This document shows, in pieces, positions 1-7,235 of a stretch of 61,259 nucleotides of DNA; positions within the stretch are counted from its first letter, which is position 1, and each line of letters starts with the position of its first letter. Source of the DNA: CAZZDK01 sp964652235 (lineage in GTDB: Bacteria > Pseudomonadota > Alphaproteobacteria > UBA9219). The stretch spans positions 1 through 61,259 of the forward strand of contig CAZZDK010000014.1 in assembly GCA_964652235.1 (NCBI GenBank). Reading direction: 5' to 3'. A model generated the notes under the pieces. It searched no databases. It had not been told where the DNA came from and worked only from the letters and a program-made list of their open reading frames with translations. The translations under genes were made by a program, and so were the position numbers.

Positions 1-79
1 GTTCCCAGGTTTCCATGAGATGCTGAACAAAGGCTTCGCCGTGTCGCATCAGGACCGTTTCAAATTGCTCCATTTTCAT
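1..79 (-). CDS. 5' end of a small hypothetical ORF, cut by the window edge (copy of the 59-aa ORF at 5068-5247)
   Basis: The minus strand reads MKMEQFETVLMRHGEAF from an ATG at 79 and runs off the left edge of the window. The visible 26 residues are the same as the start of the complete 59-residue ORF at 5068-5247 apart from synonymous changes. It lies divergent to the XRE-methyltransferase cassette, as its twin does in the second copy. Function unknown. The rest of the gene is outside the window, so it cannot be said whether this copy is intact. Confidence 0.5.
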   Translation of the reverse strand, partial: MKMEQFETVLMRHGEAFVQHLMETWE

Positions 80-100
80 AATCGCCCCCGTTTGAAATGG
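1..100. repeat. Direct repeat, copy 1 (partner 5169-5268)
   Basis: These 100 bases match 5169-5268 with two differences (positions 56 and 69). The repeat covers the start of the small minus-strand ORF and about 20 bases upstream of it, then identity stops abruptly. It continues leftwards beyond the window. The near identity contrasts with the strongly diverged XRE and methyltransferase genes that follow each copy. Confidence 0.9.
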
Positions 101-183
101 TTGGTTTCAATATTCTCGTCTTGTAAATGTAACGATTCTGGCGGAAAAAGGCAAGGTTAATATAGCTCATTTTGATATATATA

Positions 184-202
184 ACATAACATTTTGTTAT
201 GT
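184..202. promoter_or_regulatory. Perfect inverted repeat upstream of the first XRE gene; candidate operator
   Basis: ACATAAC-ATTTT-GTTATGT is a perfect 7-bp inverted repeat in an AT-rich spacer about 170 bases before the XRE start codon. Related TTATG/CATAA palindromes occur upstream of the second XRE gene, and CATAACG lies upstream of the third. Binding by the neighbouring XRE protein is inference. The remainder of 80-375 holds no gene; a second short inverted repeat TTGAAA/TTTCAA lies at 92-110. Confidence 0.4.
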
Positions 203-375
203 ATAAAATCTCTCATAAGAAACAGGTGGTTATGGGGCGGACAAAGGCATAATTAACTATATGGATACCAGAATTCGGCGAAAACCTATGCATAAAAGGT
301 AGGCGTTTGTTTGTTGCTCTTCTATAAACCTCATGATATATTAGTTTCACTTTCACAAAATGTGAGGTAACGGCT

Positions 376-1056
376 GTGTTGACAGGCAAACAGATAAGAG
401 CCGCTCGCGCCCTTCTTGGATGGGATGCCGCGACGTTGGCTGATCGCGTCGAACATAGAAGGGAAACGATCATTGCTATAGAGAGAGGCGATACGCAGCC
501 CAGGCCTTCGACGATGAAAAAGATCGTGCAGGCCTTGAACGACGCGGGCGTGGAGTTTTTGGAGAATTCGGGCGTTCGATTCAAACTGAAGAACTTCGGC
601 GTTCTCGAAGGATACGCGGGCTTTCAGAAATTCAACGATATGGTTTTTGAACACGTCCGCGCCAAAGGGGGCGATGTTTGCGTAAGCGGCGTCGATGAGC
701 GGCAATTCGCGAAGTATCGCCCCGTTGGCGATAGCCATAGAAGTCGAATGGCCGAAATAGCCAGACAACGTGAAGATTTTGAAATGAGAATCCTCGTCAA
801 GGAGGGCGATTATAATTTTACCGCGACGAAATATGCGACCTACCGATGGTCTCCGAAAGAATATTTTTCGCCTACTCCATTTTACGTTTTCGGCGATACT
901 TTGGCTCTTATTTCCTTTGAGAACGATCCGGCCCCCTTGGTTTTGCTTATTCAGTCCGGGCAATTTGCCGAAGCATACCGCCAATCGTTCAACTTTGCCT
1001 GGGCGAACGCCAAAGAACCCCCGCAAAAAGAAGGCAAGAAGAAGGAAAAGAAATGA
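376..1056 (+). CDS. XRE-family regulator with C-terminal sensor-like domain (cassette 1)
   Basis: The 226-residue protein has an N-terminal XRE-type helix-turn-helix (about residues 3-62; GKQIRAARALLGW, then TIIAIERGDTQPRPST) and a C-terminal domain of about 130 residues. That domain ends in PFYVFGD (168-174) and AYRQSFNFAW (200-209), a layout reminiscent of the effector domains of TrmB-like regulators. The tail is lysine rich. The start is a GTG with GAGGT 7-8 bases upstream, and alignment with the paralogue at 5525 (MITGKQ) supports it. The stop overlaps the ATG of the methyltransferase by 4 bases, so the two are translationally coupled. The gene is visibly AT-richer than its neighbours, which suggests transfer. 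Ligand unknown; regulation of its own operon is inference. Confidence 0.85.
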   Translation: MLTGKQIRAARALLGWDAATLADRVEHRRETIIAIERGDTQPRPSTMKKIVQALNDAGVEFLENSGVRFKLKNFGVLEGYAGFQKFNDMVFEHVRAKGGDVCVSGVDERQFAKYRPVGDSHRSRMAEIARQREDFEMRILVKEGDYNFTATKYATYRWSPKEYFSPTPFYVFGDTLALISFENDPAPLVLLIQSGQFAEAYRQSFNFAWANAKEPPQKEGKKKEKK

Positions 1057-2078
1057 GGTTCTTGCAGGATTCGATAGCTCTCTTTGAAGGAACAAGAACG
1101 TCTCATATGGGCGCTCACCAATATGTTCCTCACGCCGGGGCGCGCCATGGTAAGGCCACGTCCGGAGATCGCCTTTGGGCGGAAACCGAGAAGCGGCACA
1201 GTAAATTCTCCAGCGCCATGTTCAATTCAGAGGTCGCTTTATTAAAACAGGCCGCAGCGGACATTCGTCAATTCCTGCCTTCGGGGCTTCCCGTCGTTGA
1301 TTTGGGGCCGGGAACTATTCAGGCTTTCAGAAACAAAGTTTTGCCGTTCATGCAAGCGTTGGATAGCAAACGGTATATTCCCGTTGACGAATCCATTTCC
1401 TTTTTAAGAGACCTTTTGTACGCGGACGACGTTAGGAAAGCGTATGCTGTTTCTCCCTTGATAGACGACTTCTTTGAAAATGCTTTTCCCTATGATGAGG
1501 AGGCGGCGCTTGTCTGCTCTTTTGGATCGACGATCAGCAACGTCGAAGGACCGATAAGCGAGGCGCCTCCGGAGGAGACATTAATCAACGGCCTCCGGCA
1601 CCTCGTTTCTGCCGCAAACGGGGGCGCTCTTTTGGTTGCGTTTGACAGCAGCCAAAACGGGCAGAGCATTAAAAATTACTATAAACTACACGCTTTGTTT
1701 CAGTTGAATATCTTTGACCGAATGGCCGTCGAACTTCCGATGAAGGATTTTGATCCTTTGGCTTTCGATTATGAGCCTCTTTGGGTGCCCGCGTCCGGGC
1801 AGTTGGCTCATATGGCGGTTGTTAAGAAGAATATGACGTTCGAGATAGACGGTCGCCGCGTCTTTCTTGAAAAAGGGCGAAAGCTTCATCTGAAGAATTC
1901 GTATAAGTTCTCGACGGAGCTTTTTAATAAGGCTTGTCGTGCCTTGCGTCTCAACATATTGCGCGTTTGGGAAAACGAGACGGATTCGAAGGTTTATCTG
2001 CTTGAGATTCCTTCCTATGCCGCTAATAAGGCGCAGCCTTTAACCGATGTTTTATGCGCTGACAAAGCGTCGGCCTAG
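1053..2078 (+). CDS. EgtD-like SAM-dependent methyltransferase (Methyltransf_33 type, cassette 1)
   Basis: The 341-residue protein resembles the histidine-specific methyltransferase family that includes EgtD. Visible marks are the SAM-binding VVDLGPG (81-87), PVDES (110-114), CSFGSTISN (about 155-163), VAFDSSQ (195-201) and NSYKF near 282-286, at the place where EgtD has its conserved E-x-S-x-K-Y region. EgtD makes trimethylhistidine for ergothioneine, but no EgtB-like sulfoxide synthase or other ergothioneine gene is here, so the acceptor is unknown. It overlaps the XRE gene by ATGA. The stop is 32 bases before the convergent end of uvrD. The paralogue at 6201-7205 shares the N-terminal motif RTSHMG and all core motifs. 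Confidence 0.8.
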   Translation: MRFLQDSIALFEGTRTSHMGAHQYVPHAGARHGKATSGDRLWAETEKRHSKFSSAMFNSEVALLKQAAADIRQFLPSGLPVVDLGPGTIQAFRNKVLPFMQALDSKRYIPVDESISFLRDLLYADDVRKAYAVSPLIDDFFENAFPYDEEAALVCSFGSTISNVEGPISEAPPEETLINGLRHLVSAANGGALLVAFDSSQNGQSIKNYYKLHALFQLNIFDRMAVELPMKDFDPLAFDYEPLWVPASGQLAHMAVVKKNMTFEIDGRRVFLEKGRKLHLKNSYKFSTELFNKACRALRLNILRVWENETDSKVYLLEIPSYAANKAQPLTDVLCADKASA

Positions 2079-2110
2079 ATAAGCCCCGGGAGACTGCGAC
2101 AAATTGCGCC

Positions 2111-4390
2111 TCACCCCATCGGGGTCACGAAGCCGTCCATTACCTTTTTGACACCCGCTTTGTCGAACGCGATTTCGAGCTTATGGCCGTCCACGCGGCG
2201 GATCGTACCGTGACCGTAAGATGAATGGACCACGCGGTCGCCGACGTTGAACCCGTCGCCGCGTCTGGGCGGGCGAGGGGCGGGGTTAACCTCGCGGGCG
2301 GTGCCCTCGATCTGCGCAGGCGCGTCGGCAGGGGGACGGGCGGGCAGACCGCCCGTGGCGCGCAATTGTTGCCAGAGGTTGGGGGTTCTGCCGCGCCGTC
2401 CACCGTCGCCGTTTTTCCATGCGCTCTCCGCTTGCGGCGCCGCCTGTCCCCGCAGGCTGGAGACTCGTTCGGTGTGCTCGTCGGGCAGTTCCTTCAAAAA
2501 ACGCGAGGGCAAGGCGCTGATCCAAGAGCCGTGCAGAAAGCGGTTAGCCACATGGCTGATCCACGCCTTTTTTCTCGCGCGGGTGAGGCCGACATAGGCG
2601 AGACGGCGCTCCTCTTCCAGTCCGCGCGCGCCGTTTTCGGTGAGCGAGAGGCGGCTGGGAAAAATCTCCTCCTCCCAGCCGGGCAGGAAGACGTAATCGA
2701 ACTCCAGCCCCTTCGCGCCGTGCAGGGTCATGAGGCTGACTTGCGGGATTCCTTTTTCCTCCGTGACTTCAAGCACGAGGCTCACGTGTTCCAGAAAGGC
2801 TTCCAGCGTGTCGAAGGCGGCCATGGCGCCGACAAGCTCCTTGAGGTTGTCGAGCCGCGCGGGCGCGTCGGGCGATTTGTCGGCCTGCCACATACCCGTA
2901 TAGCCCGCCTCGTCGAGCGCGATCTGCGCGACCTCGCCGTGCGGCAAGGTTTCCAAAAGGGCGCGCCAACGCGCGAAGCCCTGTATAAGGTTCGAAAGCT
3001 GGTTCCGCAATTTCGGCCCCAGCTCGTTCGTCTCGGCGATCCGCGCCGTCGCCTCGCACAAGGAAAGGCCGCTTTCTCTCGCGAAGGCGCGGATTTTCTG
3101 CAAAGCCGCCGGGCCGACGCCGCGCCTCGGCAGATTGACGATGCGCTCAAACGCCAAGTCGTCCTCGCTTGAGGCGATGAGCCGCAGATAGGCCATCGCG
3201 TCGCGGATTTCCTGCCGTTCATAGAACCGCGCGCCGACAAGCACGCGATAGGGAATGCCGAGCGCGATGAAACGCTCTTCGAACTGGCGGGTTTGGAAAC
3301 CGGCGCGGACCATGACGGCCATTTGCGAAGGGCTTTCGCCGCGTCGCTCAAGCGCCTCAATCTCGTCGGCGACCCAGCGGGCTTCCTCCTCGCCGTCCCA
3401 AAGAGTGCGGATGTGGATCTTCTCGCCGTGGTCCGCGTGGGTCCAGAGGGTTTTGCCGAGCCGCATTTGGTTGCGCGAGATAAGGTGAGAGGCCGCGCCC
3501 AAAATATGCGCGGTGGAGCGGTAGTTCTCTTCAAGCCGCACGACGGTCGCGCCGGGGAAATCCTCCTCAAAGCGCAAGATGTTCCCGATCTCCGCCCCGC
3601 GCCAGCCGTAGATGGATTGGTCCTCGTCGCCGACGACGCAGATGTTCTTGTGTTTCTGCGCGAGCAGTCTCAGCCAAAGATATTGCGCGACGTTGGTGTC
3701 CTGATATTCGTCCACCAGGATGTATTGAAACCGGTTCTGCATTTTCTCCAGAACGTCCGGATTTTCGCGCAGCAGGGTAAGCTGGTGCAAAAGCAGATCG
3801 CCGAAATCGCAGGCGTTCAGGTCGAGAAGGCGCTGTTGGTACAATCCGTAGAGTTTTGAAAGCTTGCCGTTCGCCAGTTCGCTTTTCTCGTGGCGGACAT
3901 CGGCGGGAGACTGTCCGCGATCTTTCCAGCGTTCGATGGCGCCGAGGACCACGCGGGCGGGGGATTTTTTCTCGTCGATGTTTTCGGCTTCAAGCAATTG
4001 TTTGATAAGCCGAAGCTGATCGTCTTCGCCGAGGATCGTAAAAGAGGGCTTGAGGCCCACGCGCTCGGCGTAAGGCCGCAACAGCCGCGCGGCGAGCGAA
4101 TGGAACGTGCCCAGAAACCAGCCTTCGACCGAGCGGCCCAAAAGGGCGGACACGCGCTCGCGGATTTCATTCGCGGCCTTGTTGGTGAAGGTCAGCGCCA
4201 TGATTTGCGAGGGCATGGCGCGGCCTGTCGCCAAAAGATGCGCAAGACGCGCGGTCAAAACGCGCGTCTTGCCCGTGCCCGCGCCGGCAAGGACCAACAC
4301 GGGGCCGTCGCTGGCTTCCACGGCCTGGCGTTGGGCCGGATTAAGCCCATCCCAATAGGGGTCTTGCGTGATCGAAACGGGAACATTCAT
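2111..4390 (-). CDS. uvrD: UvrD/PcrA-type DNA helicase
   Basis: The 759-residue superfamily 1A 3'-5' DNA helicase is expected to act in repair and replication-fork maintenance. Motifs seen: Q-motif LNPAQRQAV, Walker A AGAGTGKT (about 35-42), Walker B VDEYQDT (near 230), GDEDQSIYGWRGA, LEENYRST, VSLMTLHGAKGLEF and VGLTRARKKAW. The C-terminal 45 residues (GDRVVHSSYGHGTI) form the Tudor-like domain typical of PcrA/UvrD. I start it at the ATG encoding MNVPVSITQD; an upstream extension uses no better start. Its first 50 bases overlap the end of the small XRE gene. The 3' end faces the cassette 1 methyltransferase. Confidence 0.92.
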   Translation of the reverse strand: MNVPVSITQDPYWDGLNPAQRQAVEASDGPVLVLAGAGTGKTRVLTARLAHLLATGRAMPSQIMALTFTNKAANEIRERVSALLGRSVEGWFLGTFHSLAARLLRPYAERVGLKPSFTILGEDDQLRLIKQLLEAENIDEKKSPARVVLGAIERWKDRGQSPADVRHEKSELANGKLSKLYGLYQQRLLDLNACDFGDLLLHQLTLLRENPDVLEKMQNRFQYILVDEYQDTNVAQYLWLRLLAQKHKNICVVGDEDQSIYGWRGAEIGNILRFEEDFPGATVVRLEENYRSTAHILGAASHLISRNQMRLGKTLWTHADHGEKIHIRTLWDGEEEARWVADEIEALERRGESPSQMAVMVRAGFQTRQFEERFIALGIPYRVLVGARFYERQEIRDAMAYLRLIASSEDDLAFERIVNLPRRGVGPAALQKIRAFARESGLSLCEATARIAETNELGPKLRNQLSNLIQGFARWRALLETLPHGEVAQIALDEAGYTGMWQADKSPDAPARLDNLKELVGAMAAFDTLEAFLEHVSLVLEVTEEKGIPQVSLMTLHGAKGLEFDYVFLPGWEEEIFPSRLSLTENGARGLEEERRLAYVGLTRARKKAWISHVANRFLHGSWISALPSRFLKELPDEHTERVSSLRGQAAPQAESAWKNGDGGRRGRTPNLWQQLRATGGLPARPPADAPAQIEGTAREVNPAPRPPRRGDGFNVGDRVVHSSYGHGTIRRVDGHKLEIAFDKAGVKKVMDGFVTPMG

Positions 4391-4661
4391 GGGAAAGGTG
4401 GTAACGCACCCGCGCCCCGTTCGCAAGCGGGAAACGGGTTTTTGTTACCGCGCGGCGGCGCAGGCCGTCGTGGTCGGTGAACTCGATCCCGGCGGTCTCC
4501 AGCGCGGCGCGAACGGCCGCCGCGCTTCGATAGGAAACGAAACCGTTTTCAAGATTGCGAATGGTCGCCGACGAAAGGCGCGCCGCCTCGGCCAGCTCGT
4601 CGCGCGAAAGGCCCAGGAGCGCTCTTGCCGCTTTAATCTGCGCTGCGCTGACGGTGTGCAT
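4341..4661 (-). CDS. Small XRE-family transcriptional regulator
   Basis: The 106-residue protein is a single XRE helix-turn-helix (residues 5-65; AAQIKAARALLGLSRDELAE then SATIRNLENGFVSYRS) ending in GIEFTDHDGLRRR, followed by about 35 residues of low similarity to anything. It has no sensor domain, unlike the XRE proteins of the cassettes. The 3' end overlaps the helicase start by 50 bases, so the C-terminal tail may be a read-through of an ancestral shorter gene. It follows the 112-residue ORF by 27 bases in an apparent minus-strand operon (5247 to 2111). Confidence 0.75.
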   Translation of the reverse strand: MHTVSAAQIKAARALLGLSRDELAEAARLSSATIRNLENGFVSYRSAAAVRAALETAGIEFTDHDGLRRRAVTKTRFPLANGARVRYHLSHECSRFDHARPLLGWA

Positions 4662-4688
4662 GGTGGCCCCCCCCCGGCTTTTTCGTCT

Positions 4689-5027
4689 TCAGTTGACGGC
4701 TTTGGCCATATCGAGATCGACGAGGAACTCGACGGCCTCCTGGTAGAGGCGGGAGGGCAGGGCCTTGGCCTCGGGGATGGCGTAGCGAGAGGAAAGGATT
4801 TCGCGGACGGTGTCTTCCCGGACCTTTTGGGCGTCGGCGACATAGGCGATGAGGGCGTCGATGGCGCGGGCTTCTATCTCGTTGAGGGGTTTTTCATAAG
4901 CCTGCCGAGCGGCGGCCAGGCCGGAGGCCAGGAGGCGAAGATCGCTTTGGGTGAGGTCTTCGCCGGTGGCGCGCAAGGCGTGCACGAAAAGGTCTTCGGG
5001 GGTTGCGCGGGCCTTGGGTTTGTTCAT
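4689..5027 (-). CDS. Hypothetical protein, 112 aa
   Basis: I do not recognise this protein. It starts MNKPKARATPEDLF and appears wholly alpha-helical, soluble and mixed in charge, without signal peptide or membrane segment. The ATG at 5027 was chosen because the longer frame would run through the preceding small ORF. It lies between the 59-residue ORF (40 bases upstream) and the small XRE gene (27 bases downstream), all on the minus strand. A toxin-antitoxin or phage-related role is possible from the size and XRE neighbour, but nothing in the sequence proves it. Confidence 0.6.
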   Translation of the reverse strand: MNKPKARATPEDLFVHALRATGEDLTQSDLRLLASGLAAARQAYEKPLNEIEARAIDALIAYVADAQKVREDTVREILSSRYAIPEAKALPSRLYQEAVEFLVDLDMAKAVN

Positions 5028-5067
5028 GGCGCAGTTCTTTGCGGGCGAAGGGTTTGGCAAAGGCCTC

Positions 5068-5247
5068 TTAGGCGGCAATGACGGCAGGGGCAAAATCCGT
5101 GGCGCGCAGGAAGCGTTCCCAGCGGGCTTCGAGCGGCAACGGCGCTGTGGCGCGAAGGCCCTGATAACGTTCCCAGGTTTCCATGAGATGCTGAACAAAG
5201 GCTTCGCCGTGTCGCATCAGGACGGTTTCAAATTGTTCCATTTTCAT
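5068..5247 (-). CDS. Small hypothetical ORF, 59 aa, divergent to XRE cassette 2
   Basis: The reading frame encodes MKMEQFETVLMRHGEAF... to ...DFAPAVIAA. It is unrecognised, helical and slightly acidic. Reality is supported by its near-identical 5' end at the left edge of the window, where all differences are synonymous, and by its position at the head of the minus-strand group. In both copies it is divergent to an XRE-methyltransferase cassette, so the intergenic palindromes may serve both directions. Confidence 0.5.
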   Translation of the reverse strand: MKMEQFETVLMRHGEAFVQHLMETWERYQGLRATAPLPLEARWERFLRATDFAPAVIAA

Positions 5248-5268
5248 AATCGCCCCCGTTTGAAATGG
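5169..5268. repeat. Direct repeat, copy 2 (partner 1-100)
   Basis: This stretch is 98 of 100 identical to 1-100. It spans the 5' part of the 59-residue ORF and its upstream region and ends at TTTGAAATGG, after which the two flanks diverge. Confidence 0.9.
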
Positions 5269-5334
5269 TGATCCGCTGTAATCTTATGTCCCGAATGTAG
5301 CCCGGGGATGGGGGGAAAGCAAGAGGAAAAAATG

Positions 5335-5370
5335 TTATGGTACATAATTATATTCATTATAAAACATAAT
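5335..5370. promoter_or_regulatory. Clustered TTATG/CATAA palindromes upstream of XRE cassette 2; candidate operator
   Basis: TTATG-GTA-CATAA (5335-5347) and ATTAT-AAAAC-ATAAT (5356-5370) lie in the AT-rich space between the divergent 59-residue ORF and the XRE gene. They share half-site content with ACATAAC/GTTATGT at 184-202. The rest of 5248-5524 has no gene. Operator function is inferred from position and symmetry only. Confidence 0.35.
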
Positions 5371-5524
5371 TAATGTCAGCCGATTTTTTGTTAACGAAGA
5401 ACCTCGTTAACCCCTTCACTACCTTAAAAAGAAAGAGTTTTCCCTTTCCTGGGTAAGATGTTTTTAATTTTCTGCTAAACAATTATGTGCTATAAGAAAT
5501 AAAATTCATTATGGGAACCACGTT

Positions 5525-6208
5525 ATGATCACCGGGAAGCAAATTCGTGCAGCGAGGGTTCTCCTCGACTGGGACGCCGAAGACCTCGCCGCCAAAGCCG
5601 GGGTCAATCGCGAAACCATCTTCAATATAGAGAGGGGAACCGTTCAGGCCCGGCCCTCAACCATCGACAAGATTATAAGGACCTTTAACGACCACCGGGT
5701 CGAATTCCTGGACGACCAGGGGGTGAGGTTCATTCCCGAAGGCGTGGACGTCTTAAACGGACAAACGGGACTGATCAAATTTTTAGACAAAGTTTATGAC
5801 CATCTTGCCGCTCACGGCGGCCAGATTGTCGCCACCGGTATTGATGAAAATCAATGGAAAGCCGCCCACGGGGTCGAGGGGGCCAGGAAGCATTTCTCAC
5901 GAATGAATACTTTGTGCAAAGAGAGAAAAGATATTTCCATTCGTAGCCTTACCCTTGAAGGAACCTACCCCGCTTCGACGTCTTCCTATACAGAATATCG
6001 TTGGATACCCAAAGATCGTTTTGGGATGGTTCCGTTTTATCTCTGCGGCGATATGCTCGGCATTGTCATTTTCAAATCCAAGCCGTCACCGAAAATCATC
6101 CTTGTTCACTCGTCCGAAGTTGCCGCCGCTTACAGGCGGCAGTTTGAGGATTTGTGGAGCATGGCGAAAGTTATCCCCCAACTCAATAAGGGGGCTGGCA
6201 ATGAATAA
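5525..6208 (+). CDS. XRE-family regulator with C-terminal sensor-like domain (cassette 2)
   Basis: This 227-residue paralogue of the protein at 376-1056 has the same order: helix-turn-helix (MITGKQIRAARVLLDW; ETIFNIERGTVQARPST), a middle region, then a sensor-like domain with YRWIPKDRF, PFYLCGD and AAAYRRQFEDLW. It starts at ATG 5525 and overlaps the methyltransferase start by 8 bases (ATGAATAA). The two cassette 1 and 2 regulators are clearly diverged along their length, so this is an old duplication or two separate arrivals, unlike the fresh 100-bp repeat beside them. Confidence 0.85.
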   Translation: MITGKQIRAARVLLDWDAEDLAAKAGVNRETIFNIERGTVQARPSTIDKIIRTFNDHRVEFLDDQGVRFIPEGVDVLNGQTGLIKFLDKVYDHLAAHGGQIVATGIDENQWKAAHGVEGARKHFSRMNTLCKERKDISIRSLTLEGTYPASTSSYTEYRWIPKDRFGMVPFYLCGDMLGIVIFKSKPSPKIILVHSSEVAAAYRRQFEDLWSMAKVIPQLNKGAGNE

Positions 6209-7205
6209 TTCCGTTTTCCACCGAGACTTCATCGACCTCCTGACGGGTCGAAGAACATCCCATATGGGAATGCACTTTTACGAGGACCACGATGGCAGGC
6301 GCGGCGATCAATCCATGTCCGGTGTCAAGCTTTGGCAGGATCTTGCCGACAATGAGCCGACATATAACATCGCCCGCGATGACATTGCTCTGTTGCGTAG
6401 AAGCATGGATTCTATCGCTCTTCGGATTCCTGTCGGGCTGAATCTTATCGACCTTGGTCCGGGGGCCGAAGAATCTATTCGCGCGAAAAGCATGAGAATC
6501 GTAGAAGCGATTCAAGCAACCGGTTATCAACCCGTCGATGGGTCTTCTGTTTTTGCCGCTCGCGCCGCCCAAATCGCCAAAGGGTTGTATCCATCTATTG
6601 AAGTTACACCGACCGTCGATGATGCCTTTTCCATGAAAAGCGACGCATCGAGACCGTCTCTAACGTATTTTGGCGGTAGTACGATCGGAAATCTTATTCA
6701 TCCGGTTAGCTTGTCTTTTCCAGAGAATCTTCTGTCTGACGCGCTAAGGGACCTTGCTCGGCATAACGCAGCTGGCTGGACGCTTCTTTCCTTCGACACC
6801 ACGCAGGACGCTCTTGCGCTTGAGAGAACATATTGCAACAAGCGCTCCAAAGACTTTATCTGTAACATCATGTATCGCGCCGCGAGTCAGCTGGATATGG
6901 ACGGTTTTAATCCGGACTTCTTCGAGTCGACTCCGAGGTGGATAAAGGAATGCCATCTGTGGGCTTCCTTCTTGACTGCTACGAGGGATCAGACTTTTAC
7001 GTTGGCTGGGGAGTCCTTTCATGTCTCTAAAGGACAGGAATTTCATGTTTTGAACTCGTACAAATTTCCCCCCGGTTTGTTCAAAAAGGCGGCAGCGCAG
7101 GCAGGGCTTAGAATCGAATATTTTACTATGGATACTTCCGGTACAGTTTTGGTTCTGCTTCGTAACATGGCGGCTTCTTTGGGAGATATGGAGATGGCTG
7201 CGTAA
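6201..7205 (+). CDS. EgtD-like SAM-dependent methyltransferase (cassette 2)
   Basis: The 334-residue protein shares with the cassette 1 enzyme the N-terminal RTSHMGMH, SAM loop LIDLGPG (82-88), YQPVDGSS (109-116), FGGSTIGNL (157-165) and a C-terminal NSYKFPPGLF. FGGSTIGN is closer to canonical EgtD than the cassette 1 version. The ATG at 6201 overlaps the regulator stop; the longer frame upstream lies antiparallel in logic to the regulator gene and was discarded. Acceptor substrate unknown. The gene converges on the diguanylate cyclase, with 30 bases between stops. Confidence 0.8.
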   Translation: MNNSVFHRDFIDLLTGRRTSHMGMHFYEDHDGRRGDQSMSGVKLWQDLADNEPTYNIARDDIALLRRSMDSIALRIPVGLNLIDLGPGAEESIRAKSMRIVEAIQATGYQPVDGSSVFAARAAQIAKGLYPSIEVTPTVDDAFSMKSDASRPSLTYFGGSTIGNLIHPVSLSFPENLLSDALRDLARHNAAGWTLLSFDTTQDALALERTYCNKRSKDFICNIMYRAASQLDMDGFNPDFFESTPRWIKECHLWASFLTATRDQTFTLAGESFHVSKGQEFHVLNSYKFPPGLFKKAAAQAGLRIEYFTMDTSGTVLVLLRNMAASLGDMEMAA

Positions 7206-7235
7206 TTTGCGGCCTTGCGCCTCGCCCCGCCGGGG

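Noticed and set aside
1053..2078. DNA methyltransferase of a restriction-modification or BREX-like defence system
   Set aside because: The motifs are those of the EgtD-like small-molecule family (GSTISN, NSYKF); no NPPY or DPPY motif and no nuclease neighbour.
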